Source: Chloroflexota bacterium (lineage in GTDB: Bacteria; Chloroflexota; UBA6077; FW602-bin22; CADDYW01). Taken from it: DNA of 64,000 bases. A model generated the notes under the pieces. It was not told the origin of the DNA and did not search any database. It saw only the letters and a list, made by a program, of their open reading frames with translations. Location: NCBI GenBank assembly GCA_021324795.1, contig JAJPIK010000068.1:62001-126000 (forward strand), in the 5' to 3' direction. This document shows, piece after piece, positions 9,042 through 17,734 of this stretch (positions are counted from its first letter, which is position 1; the number at the start of each line of letters is the position of its first letter). The position numbers were made by a program, and so were the translations under genes.

Positions 9042-10166
9042 TCAGCGGTTGTGGCCAATTACCCCCGCGTGTGCCCATTCCGACTCGGCGACCCGTGGCT
9101 TTTCGAGCGTGGTGTCTCCGTAGGAAACGGGCTTGCCGGCGTTGATCCAGGCTTCGGTCCCTCCTCGCATACTAACGACATGCCCTATGCCGACTTGCTT
9201 GAGAAACTGCGCGGCGCGCAGCGAGCGGACTCCGCCCTGACAGATCGCAAAAACTGGCCGGTCGCGAGGAATCTCCGCCAGACGGGTTGCGAGATCCGCT
9301 TGGGGTAGATTGATCGCGCCGGGCACATGGCCGTGGGCGTATTCTTCTGGCTCCCGGACGTCAAGAAGGAAGGCATTGTCCGGGCGCGACTCGAGCGCAG
9401 CGAGGTCGACTTCCTCGACCGATGGCGCGGTGGTCAACATCGCCCAGGGGAGATCGGCCAGGCCACGGTTGGTAGCTTCGATCGCGGTGATGTTCAACGG
9501 ACGGGCCGGCACCTCGCTGATCAGCTTGGCGATGAAAGGCGTTTTGTCGAGCCGCGCGAGCGGGTTATAGAGACGCTCGAATCCAACGGTCGTGCTCGGC
9601 CGCCCGCACATGCCGGCGCCACAGGGGCCTTCGAAGTGACCGGGAAAAACCGCGACCCAGTCCGGTAGCCGCAGCAGGCGATTCAGGCTTTCGTACTGCT
9701 GCCCGGCGTCGCCGCCTCCGAAGTCCGGCCGCCCGACGTCGCCGACGAGCAGCGAGTCGCCAGTCAGTACCATTGAAGGCTCCGGGCTGCGAGGCGGGTT
9801 GATGATCAAGATCGAGATCATTTCGGGGCGATGCCCCGGGGTGTGAAGAATCCGGAGCCGGAGCTGGCTAAGGGATAGCTCTTCGCCATCTTTGAGACCC
9901 CGGAACGCATAGGAGACCTGCGCGGCTTCGTGGAGGCAGAGGGTCGCGTTGTGGGCCGTGGCCATCTGCCGAGCACCGGATATATGATCAGCGTGGACGT
10001 GGGTGTCGATGACGTAGCGCAAGCGAAAGCGGCGCTCCCGGAGCAAAGCCTCGTACTGCTCGGTCATGATCGACGGATCGACAATGGCGGCTTCGTAGGT
10101 CTGGCGCGACGCGATGACGTAGGACGCGCAGCCACACCGCTCGTCGAGGATCTGCTTGAAGTACAT
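9042..10166 (-). CDS. MBL-fold hydrolase fused to a rhodanese domain (persulfide dioxygenase-like)
   Basis: This 374-residue protein starts at the ATG at 10166, after GGAGG. Residues 1-230 are a metallo-beta-lactamase fold of the ETHE1/glyoxalase II-like type: DTHVHADHISGA gives the HxHxDH motif, and HTPGHRPEM, LTGDSLLVGDVGRPDF and FPGHFEGPCGAGM supply the other ligands. Residues 265-350 are a rhodanese domain with LLDVREPEEYAHGHVPGA and the active-site loop ICQGGVRS. Such fusions oxidise glutathione or low-molecular-weight persulfides and move sulfane sulfur. The thiol used here is unknown. No sulfur gene is adjacent. Confidence 0.9.
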   Translation of the reverse strand: MYFKQILDERCGCASYVIASRQTYEAAIVDPSIMTEQYEALLRERRFRLRYVIDTHVHADHISGARQMATAHNATLCLHEAAQVSYAFRGLKDGEELSLSQLRLRILHTPGHRPEMISILIINPPRSPEPSMVLTGDSLLVGDVGRPDFGGGDAGQQYESLNRLLRLPDWVAVFPGHFEGPCGAGMCGRPSTTVGFERLYNPLARLDKTPFIAKLISEVPARPLNITAIEATNRGLADLPWAMLTTAPSVEEVDLAALESRPDNAFLLDVREPEEYAHGHVPGAINLPQADLATRLAEIPRDRPVFAICQGGVRSLRAAQFLKQVGIGHVVSMRGGTEAWINAGKPVSYGDTTLEKPRVAESEWAHAGVIGHNR

Positions 10167-10311
10167 CGTCGGCCTCCTGGCAGTGTGAATCAATAGCCAC
10201 GCTCGCGAGCACCGAGTTCTCTCTGCCATTCTAGCATGTCGATGTAAAAAGTGTTGTACCTAAGGCAATAGGCATATTCAACTCATTAGGAATGGATCTT
10301 GCGCTCCTATC

Positions 10312-10779
10312 ATGTTCCCTCAACTGGCGTCGCTGATAATCCGTGGGGTGGCGAGGCTGACCTTGAAATCACTCTTGTACTTCCTATTGCTCGGCGGGGT
10401 CAACCACCAAATTACCATCATCGTAGTCGAGTCGCTCCTGTTCCGTGGCTTTCGACAATGGCTCGTCCGTCGCTCGCGCTGGCTGGGCGAGCTCGTGCGC
10501 TGCCACCTCTGCTTTGGCATGTGGGTCGGCTTCTTCATGGCACTGATCTTCCGTCCGCGCTTTGTCGACGTCCCACCCGTGCCCGGCGCTTCGCCAGGAA
10601 TCGATCGCGGTGTCCAAGCGCTGGCGACCTTTGTCGGCGATGCCTGCGCGATTGCCGTAGGAGGACGCATCTTTAACGAGCTGCTTGGCATTGCCCGGCG
10701 CGAGGTTGGCTTGCTGGAGGAGGAGACCGAACTGGTCGAAGAAGAGCGTGAGATGCTCGAACACGGCGGGGCGAGATGA
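10312..10779 (+). CDS. Small membrane-associated protein, DUF1360-like
   Basis: This 155-residue protein has hydrophobic segments at about residues 15-40 and 62-80. Its central CHLCFGMWVGFFMA motif resembles the C-x2-C, W-x-G pattern of DUF1360 proteins. The C-terminus is a highly acidic helix (EEETELVEEEREMLE) that may form a coiled coil. The start is uncertain because no clear Shine-Dalgarno sequence precedes the ATG. It is followed 70 bp later by the FAD oxidase gene. The function of the family is unknown to me. Confidence 0.6.
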   Translation: MFPQLASLIIRGVARLTLKSLLYFLLLGGVNHQITIIVVESLLFRGFRQWLVRRSRWLGELVRCHLCFGMWVGFFMALIFRPRFVDVPPVPGASPGIDRGVQALATFVGDACAIAVGGRIFNELLGIARREVGLLEEETELVEEEREMLEHGGAR

Positions 10780-10849
10780 CGCTAGTCGTGCCGCGCCGGT
10801 TTTGCTTTCTCGCTCACTCCATGGTAGAAAACCAGAGGAGTGACCAGTA

Positions 10850-12277
10850 ATGAGTCGACACAATTCCAGTACAACTGCTGCTTCCGCGGTTATCGCAACT
10901 CTCCAATCCAAGCTTGGCCCCGAGCAGGTCTTGACCAGCCCGGAGGCAATCGCCCGCTACCCGGGCTTTGTCTGGTTTCCGCCTCGGCCGCGCATGCCGT
11001 TGCCATATCCACTTGGCACCCCGGCGGCAATCGTCCGTCCACGCGCGACCGACGACGTCGCGATGGTGCTTCATCAAGCAACCGCGGCCGGCGTGCCGGT
11101 CGTCCCTTATGGCGCGGGGACCGGCGTCATGGGTGGCGCTTTGCCGATTCGCAATGGTATCATCCTCGACGTCGGGGCAATGAATCGTATCCGCTCGATC
11201 GAGCCGGGTAATCGCTTAGCCCGGGTCGAAAGCGGCGTCATCCTCGGCGAGCTTGCCCAGGCTGCCGAACGCCAAGGACTGCTATTTGCCCACGATCCTT
11301 GGAGTCAGCCAATCGCCACCGTCGGCGGTGCGGTGTCGACGAACGGTGTGGGATACCTCGCCGCCGGTTACGGAGCGATGGAAGACCAGGTACGTGGTCT
11401 CGAGGTCGTTCTGCCGACCGGCGAGGTAGTGAGCTGGGCCGGCGCGGCGAAGCGGTCAGCCGGGCCGGATCTCTGGCCGATGTTCGTTGGTGCCGAGGGT
11501 ACACTCGGGGTAATCACCAGTATCGTCGTTCAGCTCTTTCCCTGGCCGGAGGCGCGTGCGCTGACGGGAGTTCGCTTCCCCAAATTCGCCGATGGGTTTC
11601 GAGCGATCGATCGTTTGGTTGGCGTCGGCTTGCAGCCGGCGATGATCGACTACGAGGAAGAAGAGGGCGAGCCATTGGCAGCGCCCTCTCGGTTATTCCT
11701 GGTCTTCGACGGTCCTGCCGAGGTCGTCAGCGCCGCGACCAGTCTAGCACTGCGGATCGCGTGCGACTATCAGGGAACCGATCTCGGCGTGGCCGCGGCA
11801 GCCCATTTCTGGGAGCATCGCCACGACAGCGCGCTCCGCTTTCTCAACCGTGATGCCTCGCTACTGCCTCGCCGCCGACCGCGTTACGGTAGCCGCTACC
11901 TCGACGTTGCCGTGCCGATTGAGCGTGTACTTGACTACTGCGCGGCGGTCGTTCAACTCGCGCAGGAGCACGGCGTCGCCGCCCATTCGTTTGGAATCTG
12001 GGGGCGGCCGGAGCTCGTTTCGGTGATCCTCGAAGGCTCGGATGTCGCCCCTGTTAAGAACGGCGGGCTCTCACCGCTCGACCAGGCCACCGACGCTGCT
12101 CTGCGTCTGGCGCGCGCCCAAGGTGGCTCGATTGAATACTGCCACGGCGTTGGTATTCGTTTCGCCCACCTGCTTCCCGAAGAGCTTGGCCACGGCTACG
12201 CTCTCTTCCGCCATCTCAAGGCTACCTTGGACCCGGCGGGAATTCTCAATCCGGGCAAGCTGAGCACGGGTGACTAA
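10850..12277 (+). CDS. FAD-linked oxidase, GlcD / D-lactate dehydrogenase type
   Basis: This 475-residue protein starts at an ATG 10 bp after GAGGAG. It has an N-terminal FAD-binding PCMH domain with the pattern VPVVPYGAGTGVMGGALP (about residues 78-96) and WSQPIATVGGAVSTNGVGYLA. The C-terminal FAD-oxidase domain ends with GSIEYCHGVGIRFAHLLPEE and LDPAGILNPGKL. The family oxidises 2-hydroxyacids such as glycolate and D-lactate. GlcE and GlcF partners are absent here, so it is probably a single-subunit enzyme. The acceptor and substrate are not known. Confidence 0.9.
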   Translation: MSRHNSSTTAASAVIATLQSKLGPEQVLTSPEAIARYPGFVWFPPRPRMPLPYPLGTPAAIVRPRATDDVAMVLHQATAAGVPVVPYGAGTGVMGGALPIRNGIILDVGAMNRIRSIEPGNRLARVESGVILGELAQAAERQGLLFAHDPWSQPIATVGGAVSTNGVGYLAAGYGAMEDQVRGLEVVLPTGEVVSWAGAAKRSAGPDLWPMFVGAEGTLGVITSIVVQLFPWPEARALTGVRFPKFADGFRAIDRLVGVGLQPAMIDYEEEEGEPLAAPSRLFLVFDGPAEVVSAATSLALRIACDYQGTDLGVAAAAHFWEHRHDSALRFLNRDASLLPRRRPRYGSRYLDVAVPIERVLDYCAAVVQLAQEHGVAAHSFGIWGRPELVSVILEGSDVAPVKNGGLSPLDQATDAALRLARAQGGSIEYCHGVGIRFAHLLPEELGHGYALFRHLKATLDPAGILNPGKLSTGD

Positions 12278-12295
12278 GAAAAAGGAACCCAACCG

Positions 12296-12371
12296 GACCG
12301 CAGAGGTGCAGAGACACAGGAGCAGAGAGTCCCTCGCAGATTCTCTCTCACTGGAGGAGAGTTAGGGGGGC
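12296..12371. repeat. Composite of two dispersed repeat families
   Basis: Bases 12296-12330 (ACCGCAGAGGTGCAGAGACA and following) match a second family also present at 22645-22676. Bases 12341-12371 (TCTCTCACTGGAGGAGAGTT) match family 1 arms. Both lie between the convergent FAD-oxidase and SDR genes. Confidence 0.5.
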
Positions 12372-12451
12372 TACCTGCCGATGTCATCTGCTCTACTCGC
12401 CCCGCGGATCAGGTGTAACTCAGGAATTCTGCCCGTCGTTCCCCAGTAGCC

Positions 12452-13249
12452 CTACCAGGCGAGATAGCCACCATCCATCGCAACAGTGAAGCCGGTCATG
12501 AGGTTCGAGGCGGCCGAGGCCAGGAAAACGGCAACCCCCTTGAGCTCTTCCGGAGTGCCGATCCGTCCAATGGGCGTCCGCTCGGCAATTTCGGCGAGAT
12601 ATTGGCGCGATTCCGCGGTCTCGCCGCGCAGCATTCCCCCGGCAATGTTTGTCCGGACAAATGTCGGGGCGATCGCGTTCACCTGAATATTGTAGGGAGC
12701 GAGTTCGATCGCCAGGCTACGTGTCAGGTTGACCACGCCGGCTTTCGCCGCGGCGTACGCCCGACCTCGGCCCGGGCGCAAGTTCGCGACGAAACCGTAG
12801 ATCGACGCGGTGCTAATAATCTTGCCATGGCGTCGCGGCACCATCACTTTCGCTGCCTCTCGAGCTGTCAGGTAAACGCCGGTGAGGTCGACGTCGATGA
12901 CCTTTTGCCAGGTCTCCAGCGTCGATTCGATCAGCGGTTGTGACGTCCCGGCGATCCCGGCATTAGCAAACGCAATGTCCAGCCCACCGAGAGCTTGAAC
13001 TGCCGACCGGACCATCTCCGAGGTATCTACCTCGCGGCTGACGTCGGCCGCGATAGCTACCGCGCGTCGACCCAGCGCCTGGATCTGCCGAGCCGTAGCC
13101 TCGGCGGCCTCGCGCTGAACGTCGACGCAAGCCACGTCCGCCCCCGCTTCGGCCAGAGCGAGCGAAAACGCTTCCCCCAGTCCACTCCCGGCGCCGGTTA
13201 CCAGCGCTACTTGTCTATCTAACCGAAATGACTCGAGAACATTTGCCAC
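12452..13249 (-). CDS. SDR-family oxidoreductase (classical)
   Basis: This short-chain dehydrogenase of about 265 residues has VALVTGAGSGLGEAFSLALA for NAD(P) binding, the structural motif NAGIAG, the catalytic Ser in STASIYG, and the Tyr-Lys pair in YAAAKAGVVNLTRSL. The C-terminal GGYLAW is typical. An acidic residue after the second strand (CVDVQ) suggests NAD preference. A GTG at 13258 lies inside a perfect GGAGGTGATC anti-16S match, so I prefer the GTG at 13249, which has correct spacing. The substrate is unknown; gluconate or ketoacyl-type assignments are both possible. Confidence 0.88.
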   Translation of the reverse strand: MANVLESFRLDRQVALVTGAGSGLGEAFSLALAEAGADVACVDVQREAAEATARQIQALGRRAVAIAADVSREVDTSEMVRSAVQALGGLDIAFANAGIAGTSQPLIESTLETWQKVIDVDLTGVYLTAREAAKVMVPRRHGKIISTASIYGFVANLRPGRGRAYAAAKAGVVNLTRSLAIELAPYNIQVNAIAPTFVRTNIAGGMLRGETAESRQYLAEIAERTPIGRIGTPEELKGVAVFLASAASNLMTGFTVAMDGGYLAW

Positions 13250-13404
13250 TGTGATCACCTCCGCGCGAATGATAGCAGATTACAGCCTTGCCTAAATCGC
13301 GGCTCAGCGTGCCGGAGAGGTTACGATCTGAACGGTGAAGAGCCGATCTCTGCCTAGGCTGCTCCTGAGAGACGCGGTTGACCAAAGGGACCATCACGGG
13401 CGCA

Positions 13405-13530
13405 GCCCTCCTCGCTCTCACTCGTTGCCGAGACGAAGCGACCCAGGTAATCGTGGTCCGAGTAGTACAGCGTCGTACCCTGCTTCATGGCGATTGGCAC
13501 GCCGTCGAAGAGATAATAGGCCGTTGCCCC
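13405..13530 (-). pseudogene. Rhs / YD-repeat protein remnant
   Basis: Read on the minus strand, this stretch encodes TAYYLFDGVPIAMKQGTTLY followed by YSDHDYLGRFVSATSE. It closely follows the Rhs core pattern YYYFDGQ-IAMR-G-TLYY-DHLGS, which precedes the polymorphic toxin tip. The frame is closed by stops on both sides and has no start, so it is a fragment of a lost large gene. Known Rhs proteins are over 1000 residues. Confidence 0.55.
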
Positions 13531-13654
13531 TTGTCGTCACGTTATACTCATACCAGTCGTTAATGAAAAGAGTAGTCTATTCGGCTTTGGTTTGGTCCGT
13601 CCGGACTAGCCGTCTACCATCCCCATCATCGGTATTCTGGAGGGGAGGATTCAG

Positions 13655-14126
13655 TCAGCTTCCTCCCCTGCCCGTTTTCGGAAGGTCGCAACTCGGAGAG
13701 TGAGTGACAATCGAATGATAGACGCGCAATACGTCATCAGGGGGAACTGTCACCACGAGCTGAATCACCGTTCCACTCTGAATCCACTCCAGCGGCGCCG
13801 AGCCGATGCGCGTGTCACCGTCGACCTCTATCCCATCTAGGATGCAGCGCTCGCCACTCTGGATCACGATGGGCTGGCTGAGATATCGAGCCCGCCTGCG
13901 TAGGAAAACCTTGGAGTGGTTAGGAATCTCATGGTCGAACCCAGTATATGGGGCGAGTTCGCCCTTGTCGGGCGAGGTAAGTGGTATCGATGAAGCTAAG
14001 GTCGATCGGTCCGATTTCCACCGAGACAGAGCGGATGGCACGGGCGGCGTTTCCGAAGGGCAGTCGGGTGATGCAAAATGCGTGATCGATTGATCGGGGG
14101 CAGGACGGCGATGTCGAATAAGCCAA
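13655..14126 (-). pseudogene. Decayed coding block of unknown family
   Basis: Two protein-like stretches lie in different minus-strand frames. The first (14100-13960) has RAIRSVSVEIGPIDLSFIDT. The second (13955-13740) has GFDHEIPNHSKVFLRR and IGSAPLEWIQSGTVIQLVVT. They abut near 13960, as expected if a frameshift split one gene. I do not recognise the family. With the neighbouring Rhs piece, the whole 13250-14144 stretch holds no intact gene and looks like degraded mobile or accessory DNA. Confidence 0.35.
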
Positions 14127-14144
14127 CGGAATCTGGCTTTTACA

Positions 14145-14531
14145 TTAGTCAAGGACCGCGATCGCCTCGATCTCCAGCAGAAACTCCGGCCACGCCAACC
14201 CGGCCACCACGACGAACGTGCTCGCGACCGGATCCGGCCGACCAAGGTAGCGGGCGCGGACCTCGGCGATCGGGCGCAGAAAGCTCACGTCAGTGGCGAA
14301 GACAGTGATCTTCGCCAGGTTCGAGAAGTTCGCCCCGACCGCGGCCAGCGCCGTCCGAAGATTCTCGAAGACCTGGGCGGCCTGCGCCGTGATGTCTCCG
14401 CGCCCCACGACCTGACCGTCTGTGTCCAGCGCGACCTGCCCGGCGAGATACACCGTGTTTCCGGCCTTGACAACGTGGGTGAAAAGCGGCAGATTCTTCA
14501 GCCCGGCGGGCTGGATGCGTTCGAGCGGCAT
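14145..14531 (-). CDS. RidA-family protein lacking the catalytic arginine
   Basis: This 128-residue protein starts after GGAGG with 4 bp spacing. It has the YjgF/RidA/UK114 fold pattern: TVYLAGQVALDTDGQVVG, QAAQVFENLRTALAAVGA, and C-terminal FLLEIEAIAVLD. In RidA enzymes with 2-imino-acid deaminase activity, an arginine sits in the motif PARST. Here that motif reads PVAST, so the arginine is absent. Proteins of this kind belong to other Rid subfamilies with poorly known roles. It is 36 bp downstream of the SnoaL-like gene and probably in the same operon. Confidence 0.88.
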   Translation of the reverse strand: MPLERIQPAGLKNLPLFTHVVKAGNTVYLAGQVALDTDGQVVGRGDITAQAAQVFENLRTALAAVGANFSNLAKITVFATDVSFLRPIAEVRARYLGRPDPVASTFVVVAGLAWPEFLLEIEAIAVLD

Positions 14532-14566
14532 CGCGCCTCCAATTCCTGAACTCTCGCGACTGTAGA

Positions 14567-15016
14567 TCAGCCGGCCGTTGGCTGCTTTGCTCGGAAGGCG
14601 AAGCCGATCTGCCCCAACGCCTCGTCGAGGGATCCCTCGCCCCAGCTCTCCACGATGCGCCCATTGTCCAACCGGAATATCTCGTTCTCCGTCCAGGCGA
14701 TCCGCTTGCCGGTCGGGGGGATGCCCATCGCTTCGCCGGTGTGAGTGGCCTCGCCGCGCACGCGCACCGCGACCAGATCCCCCTCGCCAATGAGCTGCTC
14801 AACCTTCAGCCGGGCATCCGGAAGCGCTGTCAACAGAGCAGATAGGGCCCGCTCCAACGCGGCTCGCCCGTGCACCGGATCGGGGCCATCGTGGTCCACG
14901 AAGGACGGCGCGATCACCGTGTCCATCTCGGCAAGCAGCGTTGCCCGGTCGATCTTCCCGTTCACGATCTCTTCGAACCAGTGCCGAATGATCTCTTTGT
15001 TCTGCTCACGCTCCAC
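14567..15016 (-). CDS. SnoaL-like ester cyclase family protein
   Basis: This 149-residue protein starts at a GTG at 15016, after GGAGG with 7 bp spacing. The open frame extends upstream but is not protein-like there. It has the NTF2/SnoaL pattern: NKEIIRHWFEEIVNGK, then FVDHDGPDPVHGRAALERAL, LPDARLKVEQLIGEGDLVAV and GKRIAWTENEIFRLDNGRI. Members include polyketide cyclases and many small-molecule isomerases of unknown substrate. It is divergent from the LuxR-type regulator, which may control it and the RidA gene. Confidence 0.85.
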   Translation of the reverse strand: MEREQNKEIIRHWFEEIVNGKIDRATLLAEMDTVIAPSFVDHDGPDPVHGRAALERALSALLTALPDARLKVEQLIGEGDLVAVRVRGEATHTGEAMGIPPTGKRIAWTENEIFRLDNGRIVESWGEGSLDEALGQIGFAFRAKQPTAG

Positions 15017-15167
15017 GTCGGTCCTCCACGGATCATCTTCTACGAAGAAGCATAACCGAGCGCGTCCGTGTCTCCCATCCCAGATTTCTGGGATTTCGGG
15101 CGATCTCTCCTGCGGTATACTGGACCACGTGCGACATAGGTGGGCGTTCTCCGGACCGAGGTGACCA

Positions 15168-16247
15168 ATGAACACCAGGATGACGACGAGTAAAACTGAA
15201 CGGATCGTGCGCGAGGTGATGGCGAGCTGCTACGCAGGGTTATCGATGGCAGCACTGTGGGAACGGGTGCTCGCGGCTCTCCACCCCTCCGTCGGCTGGG
15301 ACCGCCATTGTCTGGTCGAGTTCGACCCGGCCAGCCGACTCATCGTTGGGGCCGATTCCCATACCGGCGATTTAACGACAATGCGCCGCTATTTCGCCGA
15401 TGTGTACTTTGATCAAGACGCCGAGCTCTTCGCCCGCCTGATCCACGACGGACGGCGGGTCATCTTGCCGAGCGGTCGTGACGCACCGTCGTTTTCGGCC
15501 CGACGTGCCTTCTTGTCCGCGCACGGCATTCGTCAGGATCTGATCGCGCTGGCTGCGGTGAGTGGTGAGCCGTGGGGCGGCTTAGTACTCTTTCGCGATA
15601 GCCACGCGCGAGAGTTCGCCCCGGAGACCATCTCCCTGCTGCGGCGCCTGGCTCCGCATCTTGGCGCCGGCTTTCGATCGGCAACGCTGAGGAGTGCCGC
15701 TGAGGCTAGTCCGTTTGCGGAGACAGGCCCCGCCGTTCTCGTCCTAGATCGCCATGGCAACACCGTGCAGCGGACCGCGGCGGCCCAGCAGTACTTGGGG
15801 GAGTTGGGCGCTTTCGATGGCGATGGCCAAATGGGGCAGAACCTTCCAGCCGCGGTCTGGCTTGCGATCGGCGCCGTTCGTCGGGTGATGGCAGGGCCTC
15901 TCTCCGATGCGGTGCCCAGCATCCACGCCCGTGGACGGACCGGATGCTGGATTCGGCTGCAAGCAGCGGCGGGTGAAGGAGTCGAGGGACGAACGGGGGA
16001 CACGATCATCGTGATGGAGCCGTTAGAGCCACGGGAGATCTCATGGCTTCGGCCCGCGACCTACGGGCTCACCCCGCGCGAGCAAGAGGTGGTTGATCTG
16101 GTGATCCGAGGGGCCTCGACACGAGAGATTGCCGCCGCTCTGATCATCGCGGAATCCACGGTGCAGGATCATCTCAAGCACGTTTTCGAGAAGGTTGGGG
16201 TCCGGCACCGACGCGGCCTCGTCCAGCGCCTCCTCTGCAATCAATGA
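15168..16247 (+). CDS. LuxR-family transcriptional regulator with GAF-like sensor region
   Basis: This 359-residue protein starts after GAGGTGACC. Residues 1-170 look like a GAF-type sensing domain (GWDRHCLVEFDPASRLIVGA, LRRLAPHLGAGF), residues 180-280 resemble a PAS-like region, and residues 300-355 form the LuxR helix-turn-helix (LTPREQEVVDLVIRGASTRE and TVQDHLKHVFEKVGVRHR). It is divergent from the SnoaL-RidA pair across a 151 bp region, which is its most likely target. The signal is unknown. Confidence 0.88.
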   Translation: MNTRMTTSKTERIVREVMASCYAGLSMAALWERVLAALHPSVGWDRHCLVEFDPASRLIVGADSHTGDLTTMRRYFADVYFDQDAELFARLIHDGRRVILPSGRDAPSFSARRAFLSAHGIRQDLIALAAVSGEPWGGLVLFRDSHAREFAPETISLLRRLAPHLGAGFRSATLRSAAEASPFAETGPAVLVLDRHGNTVQRTAAAQQYLGELGAFDGDGQMGQNLPAAVWLAIGAVRRVMAGPLSDAVPSIHARGRTGCWIRLQAAAGEGVEGRTGDTIIVMEPLEPREISWLRPATYGLTPREQEVVDLVIRGASTREIAAALIIAESTVQDHLKHVFEKVGVRHRRGLVQRLLCNQ

Positions 16248-16406
16248 GATGGATCGTGGCGTTCAAACCGTTTGGGGCTCGGTTGACTGACGCTGTGGAC
16301 CTCTCTTACAGCCACCGATCGGTACCAGGATGCCCGTCGAAATCCGGATGCGCTTGACGGGATTCTGTCTGACGACTTTGGTCTTTCGGCAGCCGGATTC
16401 CCGCTG

Positions 16407-16435
16407 TTGACATTCTTCTGCTAAGATACTATGCT
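16407..16435 (+). promoter_or_regulatory. Sigma-70-type promoter of the HtrA-like gene
   Basis: TTGACA (16407-16412) and TATGCT (16430-16435) are separated by 17 bp. This is the best housekeeping promoter in the window. Initiation would fall near 16442, at the edge of the inverted repeat at 16443-16465. Confidence 0.65.
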
Positions 16436-16442
16436 TGAGAAT

Positions 16443-16465
16443 ATTACTACGATAAAAGTAGTAAT
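16443..16465. promoter_or_regulatory. Perfect inverted repeat at +1, operator candidate
   Basis: ATTACTAC and GTAGTAAT form a perfect 8 bp inverted repeat separated by GATAAAA. It starts at the predicted transcription start of the protease gene, where a bound repressor would block initiation. It could also be a 5' stem-loop in the mRNA. Confidence 0.5.
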
Positions 16466-16517
16466 GTCTCGGTCGATCCGATCGAGGCTTACCCTCCGAA
16501 AGGAGTAACGAACAAAG

Positions 16518-17567
16518 TTGAATAATTTGAATAATTTCGCTGAGCTGGTGCCGGCGGTTGGTCCATCGGTCGGAGGCGCGGGCGCTAGCTCTGGCCCATC
16601 GATTGATGACGACGAGGCACTGGATGCTTATTCGCGGACAGTCGTTGGCGTCGTCGACAAGGTCGGACCAGCGGTGGTCAAGATCTCGGCGCTGCACCGG
16701 GGCGTGGCGCGTACGCCGCGGGGACCTGTTCCGTTCGAGGCGCCCGGCGCGGGATCCGGGGTGATCATTGCCCCCGACGGCTATGTGCTCACGAATAGCC
16801 ATGTCGTCCACGAGGCAACCCAGCTCGAGGTGACGCTGGCCGATGGACGGTCCTTACCCGCTCGACTGGTCGGCGAAGATCCGGCGACTGATCTGGCGGT
16901 GATTCGGATCGATGCCACTGGCTTGCCCGCGGCGACCCTGGGCGATTCCGATCGCTTGCGGGTGGGGCAGCTCGTCGTTGCGATTGGCAACCCCCTGGGC
17001 TTTCAGGCGACGGTAACGGCCGGCGTCGTTTCGGCGCTGGGACGCTCGCTCCGTGGTCAGAGCGGCCGACTCATCGAGAACGTCATTCAGACCGATGCCG
17101 CGCTCAACCCGGGGAACTCCGGCGGACTGCTGGTCGATTCGCGGGGCCGGGTGGTCGGAATCAACACCGCGATTATCCAGGGGGCTCAAGGAATCTGTTT
17201 CGCGGTGCCAGTGAACACGGCGCGCTGGGTGGCCGGTCTGTTGATCCGCGACGGTCGGGTGCAGCGGTCCTTCCTGGGGATCTCGGGCGAAACTCGCCCC
17301 TTGAATCCGCGTATTGCCCGAGAGCACGGCCTTCCTAACTCGACTGGCGTCGGTGTGGTTCAGGTACTGGCCGGGAGTCCCGCCGAGCGCGCCGGCCTGC
17401 GGGTCGGCGACGTGATCGTCAGCTTCGACGGGGTCCCGGTCAGAACAATTGACGACGTCCACCGCCTCCTGACTGGCGTGGCGATCGGAAGCACGGCGCG
17501 GCTAGGGATTCTGCGCCAGAATCAGCGGATTGATCTGGCGGTCGCGCTGGGCGTAGCAACGGAGTGA
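16518..17567 (+). CDS. HtrA/DegP-type serine protease with PDZ domain, no visible signal peptide
   Basis: This 349-residue protein has the trypsin-like triad His95 (TNSHVVH), Asp125 (TDLAVIRI) and Ser201 (NPGNSGG), followed by one PDZ domain at about residues 255-345 (STGVGVVQVLAGSPAERAGL, GDVIVSFDG). HtrA proteases degrade or refold damaged proteins, normally outside the membrane. The first 40 residues are polar and lack a membrane anchor or signal peptide, so this copy is probably cytoplasmic or begins elsewhere. The start is a TTG with GGAG about 13 bp upstream and is therefore not certain. Confidence 0.9.
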   Translation: MNNLNNFAELVPAVGPSVGGAGASSGPSIDDDEALDAYSRTVVGVVDKVGPAVVKISALHRGVARTPRGPVPFEAPGAGSGVIIAPDGYVLTNSHVVHEATQLEVTLADGRSLPARLVGEDPATDLAVIRIDATGLPAATLGDSDRLRVGQLVVAIGNPLGFQATVTAGVVSALGRSLRGQSGRLIENVIQTDAALNPGNSGGLLVDSRGRVVGINTAIIQGAQGICFAVPVNTARWVAGLLIRDGRVQRSFLGISGETRPLNPRIAREHGLPNSTGVGVVQVLAGSPAERAGLRVGDVIVSFDGVPVRTIDDVHRLLTGVAIGSTARLGILRQNQRIDLAVALGVATE

Positions 17568-17734
17568 CGCGGCGGTGCATGATCCGTGATTAGAGCACTG
17601 GGCGGACCGTCGGAGCCGGCGGATGGAGCCTTCCCGGCGGCCGCCCGGGGGAGGGAGTTGGGCATGACGCCCATCCAGTCTACTCAAAGCCTTAGGATAG
17701 ATTGTACTGGCGTGGCAGTGGAAAAGGTAAGAAC

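Noticed and set aside
13250-14144. Intact prophage or insertion sequence
   Set aside because: No transposase, integrase, terminal repeats or phage structural gene was seen. Only short decayed fragments are present.
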